From the NCBI GenBank assembly GCA_944388385.1, contig CALXIO010000009.1, positions 1-64,000 on the forward strand: DNA of 64,000 bases, in the 5' to 3' direction. Numbering within the stretch: the first letter of the stretch is position 1; every line of letters begins with the position of its first letter. The DNA comes from an uncultured Ruminiclostridium sp. Lineage in GTDB: Bacteria > Bacillota > Clostridia > Oscillospirales > Ruminococcaceae. Under the pieces are notes generated by a model, which was not told the origin of the DNA, made no database searches, and saw only the letters and a list, made by a program, of their open reading frames with translations. This document shows, piece after piece, positions 58,898 through 64,000 of the stretch. The position numbers and the translations under genes were made by a program.

Positions 58898-61537
58898 ATG
58901 AAATGGACAGGACTTAATGACCTGAGAGAAAGCTATCTTTCTTTCTTTGAATCAAAGGGACATTTAAGAATGGCATCTGCTCCCTTAGTACCCCAGGGAG
59001 ATAATTCCATACTGCTTATAAATGCAGGTATGACTCCCCTTAAAAAATATTTCCAGGGTATTGAGGAGCCCCCCCGTCACAGGGTTACCACCTGTCAGAA
59101 GTGTATAAGAACTCCTGATATTGAAAACGTTGGTAAGACAGCAAGACACGGTACTTACTTTGAAATGCTGGGTAACTTCTCCTTCGGAGATTACTTTAAG
59201 CATGAGGCTACCGCATGGGCATGGGAGTATCTTACAAAGGTACTGGAAATCCCCCCTGAGCGTCTTTGGATAACTATTTACGAGCAGGATGATGAAGCGG
59301 GCGATATATGGGCTGATGAAGTTGGTATTCCCCGTGAAAGAATAGTTAAGTTAGGCAAGAAGGATAATTTCTGGGAGCATGGCAGCGGTCCTTGCGGCCC
59401 CTGTTCTGAAATTCACTTTGACAGAGGTGAAAAGTACGGCCCCTTTGAGAGCTTTGAGCAGGCAGGCGACTGTGACAGACTTATTGAGATATGGAATCTG
59501 GTATTCACTCAGTTTGACAATGACGGCAAGGGTAACTACACACAGCTTGCCACAAAGAATATAGATACAGGTATGGGTCTTGAGCGTCTTGCCTGTGTAA
59601 TGCAGGATGTTGACAACCTGTTTGAGGTTGATACCATTCAGAATATCATGAAGAGGATCTGCTCAATAGCAAATGTAAGCTACAATCAGGATGAGATAAA
59701 GGATATTTCTATCCGTGTTATCACCGACCATATCCGTTCCACCACATTTATGGTAGGCGACGGAATTCGTCCTTCAAATGAGGGCAGAGGCTATGTATTA
59801 AGAAGACTTTTAAGACGTGCCGCAAGACACGGAAGACTTCTCGGTGTAAACAGACCCTTCTTATATGAGGTATGCGATACTGTTATAAATGAAAACCTTA
59901 CCGCTTACCCTGAGCTTAACGAAAAGAGAGAATATATAAAGAAGGTTATCCGTACAGAGGAAGAGAGCTTTGCAAAGACAGTTGATAAGGGTATGCAGAT
60001 ATTAGGCGAATTTATCGACCGTCTTACAAAGGACTGGGACGGTACCTCTCCCCTTACATTAAGCGGTGAGGAGGTATTCAAGCTCCACGATACCTACGGA
60101 TTCCCCATTGACCTTACAAAGGAAATTCTTGCTGAAAAGAATATCGGCGTTGACGAGGATGGCTTCTACAAGCTCATGGGCGAGCAGAAGGCCAAGGCAA
60201 GATCAAACCAGGCCTTCAAGGGTGGCTGGGATGAGGCTACTGCAACAGCGCTTAATTCCTATACCACAAAGTTTGTAGGCTATGAAACCTTAGAAGCAGA
60301 CAGCAAGATTCTTGCTATGATAAAAGACGGTGCTGTGGTTGAAAGCGTTGATGAGGGCGACAGCGTTACTGTGCTTATTGATGTTACCCCCTTCTATGCA
60401 GAAAGCGGCGGTCAGGTAGGTGACTGCGGTACAATTACTGCCGGGGATAATGTTATGGTGGTAACCGACACTAAGAAAACCGGTGCAGGACAGTTTATCT
60501 GCAGCTGTGTGGTTCAGTACGGCAGCTTTTATGTAAATGATGAGGTTAAGGCAGAGGTAGACAAGGCTAAGCGTATGGCTACCGCAAGAAACCACACCTG
60601 CGCTCACCTTTTACAGGCGGCTTTAAGAAAGGTGCTGGGCGACCATGTACACCAGGCAGGTTCCTATGTTGACCCTGAAAGATGCCGTTTTGACTTCAGT
60701 CACTTCAGCGCGGTTACTCCTGAGGAATTAAAGGAAATAGAAAGACTTGTAAATGAGTCTATTCTTACAGGTATTCCTGTTGTAACCGAGGAATTGCCCA
60801 TTGAGGAGGCAAGAAAGAAGGGTGCTATGGCTCTCTTCGGTGAAAAGTACGGAGATATTGTAAGGGTAGTACAGGCAGGAGATGTTTCAACAGAATTCTG
60901 CGGCGGTACTCACCTTGACAATACAGCTAAGGCAGGCTTATTTAAGATTATTTCCGAAACCTCCGTTGCATCCGGTGTAAGAAGAATTGAGGCTGTAACA
61001 GGCTTTGGAGTGCTGGATGCCTATGACAGTGTAAATGATATATTAAATCAGGCGGCGGCTAAATTAAAGGCCTCCGGTGCATCTGCGCTACTTCCTAAGT
61101 GTGACAGCGTAATGCAGGAGCTTCACAACATGACAGCCGAAATAGATAAGCTCAATGCGGCTATTTCAAAGAGCCAGTTATCCGATATTGCAGTATCCGG
61201 TGAAGTAAACGGCATTAAGCTTATGAGCACTGAATTAAAGGGCGTTATGGGTGATGCTTTAAGAAAGGCCGGAGATGATATAAAGAGCAACAATTCTTCC
61301 TTTATTGCTTTACTTGCAGGTACTGACGGTGTTAAGGGCAATTTCCTTTGTATATGCAGTCCTGAGGCTGTGGCAAAGGGTGCTAATGCAGGTAAGATAG
61401 TTAAGGAGATCGCCGCTGTTGCAGGCGGTAAGGGTGGTGGAAAGCCCGACAGCGCCATGGCAGGTATTGCTGACCTTTCAAAGACAGCGGAAGCTATTGC
61501 GGCACTTGAAAATGTTGTTAAGGCTATGATAGGCTAA
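58898..61537 (+). CDS. alaS: Alanyl-tRNA synthetase
   Basis: 879 residues, full length. Class II catalytic domain with SYLSFFESKGH and motif 2 MTPLKKYFQG...RVTTCQKCIRT, FWEHGSGPCGPCSE, GMGLERLACVMQ; editing domain with HTCAHLLQAALRK and the zinc-binding CGGTHLDNT; C-terminal DHHA1 domain with GGKGGGKPDSAMAG. ATG 58898 follows GGAAGGA; the TTG two codons earlier is not needed. Confidence 0.97.
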   Translation: MKWTGLNDLRESYLSFFESKGHLRMASAPLVPQGDNSILLINAGMTPLKKYFQGIEEPPRHRVTTCQKCIRTPDIENVGKTARHGTYFEMLGNFSFGDYFKHEATAWAWEYLTKVLEIPPERLWITIYEQDDEAGDIWADEVGIPRERIVKLGKKDNFWEHGSGPCGPCSEIHFDRGEKYGPFESFEQAGDCDRLIEIWNLVFTQFDNDGKGNYTQLATKNIDTGMGLERLACVMQDVDNLFEVDTIQNIMKRICSIANVSYNQDEIKDISIRVITDHIRSTTFMVGDGIRPSNEGRGYVLRRLLRRAARHGRLLGVNRPFLYEVCDTVINENLTAYPELNEKREYIKKVIRTEEESFAKTVDKGMQILGEFIDRLTKDWDGTSPLTLSGEEVFKLHDTYGFPIDLTKEILAEKNIGVDEDGFYKLMGEQKAKARSNQAFKGGWDEATATALNSYTTKFVGYETLEADSKILAMIKDGAVVESVDEGDSVTVLIDVTPFYAESGGQVGDCGTITAGDNVMVVTDTKKTGAGQFICSCVVQYGSFYVNDEVKAEVDKAKRMATARNHTCAHLLQAALRKVLGDHVHQAGSYVDPERCRFDFSHFSAVTPEELKEIERLVNESILTGIPVVTEELPIEEARKKGAMALFGEKYGDIVRVVQAGDVSTEFCGGTHLDNTAKAGLFKIISETSVASGVRRIEAVTGFGVLDAYDSVNDILNQAAAKLKASGASALLPKCDSVMQELHNMTAEIDKLNAAISKSQLSDIAVSGEVNGIKLMSTELKGVMGDALRKAGDDIKSNNSSFIALLAGTDGVKGNFLCICSPEAVAKGANAGKIVKEIAAVAGGKGGGKPDSAMAGIADLSKTAEAIAALENVVKAMIG

Positions 61538-61549
61538 GGAGGAAATACA

Positions 61550-61888
61550 ATGGATTGCATTTTCTGTAAGATAATCAAGGGTGAAATTCCCTCAGAAAAG
61601 GTTTACGAAACCGAAAACCTGGTTGCCTTCAAGGATATAAGCCCCATGGCGCCTGTGCATATACTTATTATCCCTAAGACTCATATCGGCGGTGCTGATG
61701 AGCTTAACGAGGATAATGCGGCGGTTGTAAGCGAAATAATGCTTGCCGCAAGACATATTGCAGAGGCCTTCAACCTTGATAACGGCTGGAGAGTTGTTAC
61801 CAATGTAAAGGAAGACGGCGGACAGACTGTAAGGCATCTTCACTTCCACCTTTTAGGCGGAAAGAAGCTCAATACTGAGCTTGCATAA
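61550..61888 (+). CDS. HIT-family nucleotide hydrolase (HinT)
   Basis: 112 residues. CIFCKIIKGEIPSEKVYE at the N terminus and the histidine triad His96-X-His98-X-His100 in GQTVRHLHFHLLGG. Hydrolyses adenosine phosphoramidates and aminoacyl-AMP, which suits its position 12 bases after alaS. GGAGG precedes ATG. Confidence 0.95.
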   Translation: MDCIFCKIIKGEIPSEKVYETENLVAFKDISPMAPVHILIIPKTHIGGADELNEDNAAVVSEIMLAARHIAEAFNLDNGWRVVTNVKEDGGQTVRHLHFHLLGGKKLNTELA

Positions 61889-61895
61889 TAAAATT

Positions 61896-63938
61896 ATGAG
61901 GCGAAAATTTGCCGTAATCGGATTTTCATATTTCCTGGGTATGATTTTTGCCTCTGTTTTTCTGTCATTTCCCCAAATCGGACTTGGCTTTACCGCTGTA
62001 ATTTTAATTATATCCATAATATCCCTTGCTTTTGGCAAAAATAAAAACATCGGCATTATTGCCCTTATTATGGGTGCAGGCTGTCTTGTGTTTACGGTTG
62101 CCCACACAAAGGGGTCTGAAGCGGCTGAAATCACCGACCGGGAAATATATCCCCTTAATGCAACGGTTGTGGGCGGACGGTCCTTTGATGAGGATAAATT
62201 TTCCTATACCATAAGTGCAGATGTGTACGGCAATAAGCAAAATATTCTTCTTTATACCGATGATATACTGGGTATAGGGGATAAGATAGAGGTTAATGCA
62301 AGGCTTAAAAAAATAGTTGATACCGCCTCATTTTGTGCAAGGCGGTACTATAATGCGGATGGAATTTATATCAATGCCTATCCCACAGAGGAAATAAAAA
62401 TTATAGAAAAGGGCAACAGTCCTCTTGACTGTATAGATGATATAAGGGAATATGTGGCTACCCGGATAAGCATTAAAACCGACGGAGATACCGGGGCACT
62501 TATAAGGGCAATATTCTTAGGGGATAAAACCGCCCTTTCCTTTAAGCAGAGCTTTGATATACGCTCCTGCGGGGCTGTGCATTTTACTGCGGTATCAGGA
62601 CTTCATTTAACTATTATCTGCTCCATGCTGTCGGTAATATTAAGGCTTATGACAGCAGGACGCCTTCCCCTTACAAGAAGTATATCCATACTGGTGCTTA
62701 TACTTCTTATGACCTTCTTCTACGGCTTTAATCCCTCGGTTATGAGAAGCGCTGTTATGCTTGCCATGTGCAACATAGGGGAAATTTTCTTCAGAAAAAC
62801 CGACTGTCTTAATTCCCTTGGCTTTGCGGTACTGCTAATATGTATAATAAATCCCACCGCCTGCCTTGATTCCGGTATGCTTTTTACTGCGGCGGCAACA
62901 GCAGGCTGTGGAGTTGCAGGACCTAAATTAGCTTCAAGGCTTAAGGCAAGGTTTACCTCCCTTCCGGATAAAGCCACCGAAACGGTATGCTGTTCGGTTT
63001 GTGCCTGTGCCCTTACCGCCCCTGTAAGCGCTATGCTTTTCGGCAGCTTTTCCGTGTGGTTGGTGCCGGTATCATTTTTAGTAATGCCCTTTATGGGAAC
63101 GGCATTGCTTTTTACTCTGATATTTGCCCTTACCGGAGGGATTTTTGATATACTTATACTGCTTTCAAGTGTGGCTTGCTATATTTCCGGAGGAATATTC
63201 TCCCTGTTCTCGGGATTTTTCCTCGGGGGAATTTCCTTTGACACAAGATTCGGTGTTACTGTCACCCTGCTAAGCGGAATTATAGCCTACTTTATTTCCC
63301 TTTTATTAAAGGTAAGGAAGTATGATATAGGCTTATTTTATACCATATTCGCCCTTTGCTCATGTGTAGTTTCCTTCGGAAAAATCAAGGATAATGCTGT
63401 ATATCTGTACAGCGACGGAGATATGGGGGCTATGCTTTGCGTAAGTGAAGGGCATAAGGCAGGAGTTATCACCGGAAATAAAGGCTCTGCTGAGGCGCTT
63501 TACAATATGCTGAGAGAATATCATGTAAATAGCCTTGATGTACTTGTTATTTATGCCCGTGGAGAAAATTCCGGGAGATATATAAACACCCTCTTTTCAC
63601 CCTTTACGGATGTTATATTATGCGGTGATGACTGCAAGTGGCTTATTACAGATACACCCACCGTAACAGAATATTCCTCTCCCCTTTTTAATGGGGATGA
63701 AAAGGGATTTTACTGTAATATAGAGGGAAATAATATATTTATTGCAAATGAGGAAAAGTATGACCAATTTGCAGATGCAAATATTACATACAGCACTAAA
63801 GCATACAGCAATGGTATAACCCTCAGCACCTCACGGTATGCAAATGAGGACTGTATAAATCTTTACTATAATGACTGTATTATAAAATTTGACAAGGACG
63901 GGTATATGATACCCTCCTTTAATTTCACCAACAGATAG
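61896..63938 (+). CDS. comEC: ComEC/Rec2-like DNA uptake channel protein
   Basis: 680 residues. Two or three N-terminal membrane helices, an OB-like DUF4131 region (about 85-165), the competence domain with FTAVSGLHLTIICSML and GFNPSVMRSAVMLAM (about 215-480), and a C-terminal region (about 495-680) where ComEC normally has a metallo-beta-lactamase-like nuclease. Here that region begins LYSDGDMGAMLCV but has no HXHXDH: the corresponding segment reads VIYARGENSG. The nuclease is therefore probably inactive. ATG 61896 is 7 bases after the HIT stop, with no good RBS, so coupling is likely. holA follows, as is usual. Confidence 0.88.
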   Translation: MRRKFAVIGFSYFLGMIFASVFLSFPQIGLGFTAVILIISIISLAFGKNKNIGIIALIMGAGCLVFTVAHTKGSEAAEITDREIYPLNATVVGGRSFDEDKFSYTISADVYGNKQNILLYTDDILGIGDKIEVNARLKKIVDTASFCARRYYNADGIYINAYPTEEIKIIEKGNSPLDCIDDIREYVATRISIKTDGDTGALIRAIFLGDKTALSFKQSFDIRSCGAVHFTAVSGLHLTIICSMLSVILRLMTAGRLPLTRSISILVLILLMTFFYGFNPSVMRSAVMLAMCNIGEIFFRKTDCLNSLGFAVLLICIINPTACLDSGMLFTAAATAGCGVAGPKLASRLKARFTSLPDKATETVCCSVCACALTAPVSAMLFGSFSVWLVPVSFLVMPFMGTALLFTLIFALTGGIFDILILLSSVACYISGGIFSLFSGFFLGGISFDTRFGVTVTLLSGIIAYFISLLLKVRKYDIGLFYTIFALCSCVVSFGKIKDNAVYLYSDGDMGAMLCVSEGHKAGVITGNKGSAEALYNMLREYHVNSLDVLVIYARGENSGRYINTLFSPFTDVILCGDDCKWLITDTPTVTEYSSPLFNGDEKGFYCNIEGNNIFIANEEKYDQFADANITYSTKAYSNGITLSTSRYANEDCINLYYNDCIIKFDKDGYMIPSFNFTNR

Positions 63939-63948
63939 GAGGGATAAT

Positions 63949-64000
63949 ATGAAGATAACCGAAAAGGATCTTATAGCCTCTCTTAAACAGGGGGATATAA
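63949..64000 (+). CDS. holA: DNA polymerase III delta subunit, 5' end only
   Basis: Only the first 17 codons lie in the window: MKITEKDLIASLKQGDI. AGGAGG is 7 bases before ATG and comEC ends 10 bases upstream. The sequence and the comEC-holA order, conserved in Firmicutes, suggest the clamp-loader delta subunit; too short for certainty. Confidence 0.6.
   Translation, partial: MKITEKDLIASLKQGDI

Overview
The window looks like chromosome of a low-to-middle GC, Gram-positive anaerobe of class Clostridia, most likely Oscillospiraceae/Ruminococcus-like. The evidence is the sporulation genes gpr and spoIIP in their usual place beside rpsT, a SigI/RsgI pair, the glgB-glgC-glgD set with the GlgD paralogue, a GH130 mannoside phosphorylase, a PaaK-ACT pair, strong Shine-Dalgarno sequences and many TTGACA-N17-TATAAT promoters. 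This assignment is an inference from gene content; no rRNA is present. I see no prophage, insertion sequence, integrase or CRISPR array.

Layout. 1-3.4 kb (minus): sigI, rsgI and a third gene for a lipoprotein that carries the RsgI periplasmic domain, all ending in low-complexity Thr/Asp-rich tails except the sigma factor. A divergent candidate structured RNA with its own promoter and terminator follows (3.39-3.56 kb). 3.6-7.3 kb: a cupin gene under a promoter bracketed by two identical operators, GH130, then divergent paaK-ACT. 7.3-7.8 kb: four tRNA genes (Val, Phe, Gly, Cys in transcription order). 7.9-11.7 kb (minus): yqeG, a TIM-barrel protein, aroQ, pepP, plsY and an ArsC-like gene. 11.8-26.4 kb (minus): rpsU on its own, then a 14-kb run of tightly packed housekeeping genes, in transcription order TrmH-like methyltransferase, topA, trmFO, plsX, rnc, radical SAM, smc, ftsY, rdgB, DUF1294, yhbY, nadD, yqeK, rsfS.

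26.4-44.7 kb: an unknown membrane protein (plus); infC-rpmI-rplT with an attenuator-like leader; an M20 peptidase; a glycosyltransferase/flippase-like pair; an envelope operon (alpha/beta hydrolase, membrane-fused MurF-like ligase, ddl, a small unknown gene, RluA); a PdaB-like deacetylase; the glycogen operon glgB-glgC-glgD; and a CE2-like esterase. 44.9-55.3 kb: a lipoprotein SGNH esterase, spoIIP, gpr, rpsT, tsf, rpsB, and a six-gene minus-strand run from PHP and malic enzyme to RuvX and YlmC, then a YesL-like membrane protein. 55.5-64 kb (plus): dusB, a DUF815 ATPase, an orphan binding lipoprotein, alaS, HIT, a ComEC-like protein and the first codons of holA.

The part most worth following up is the sigma/anti-sigma locus. 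Two minus-strand promoters, one before sigI and one before the third gene, share GACCCCG-N18-CGTATAC with identical spacing, which fits SigI autoregulation extending to an RsgI-like lipoprotein. Both RsgI and the lipoprotein keep the Asn-Pro-Asp motif at the start of the periplasmic domain, where clostridial RsgI is known to self-cleave. Other points of note are an apparent AUC start codon for infC, a ComEC protein whose nuclease-like domain has lost its metal site, and a basic Lys/Ala/Thr tail on GlgB.
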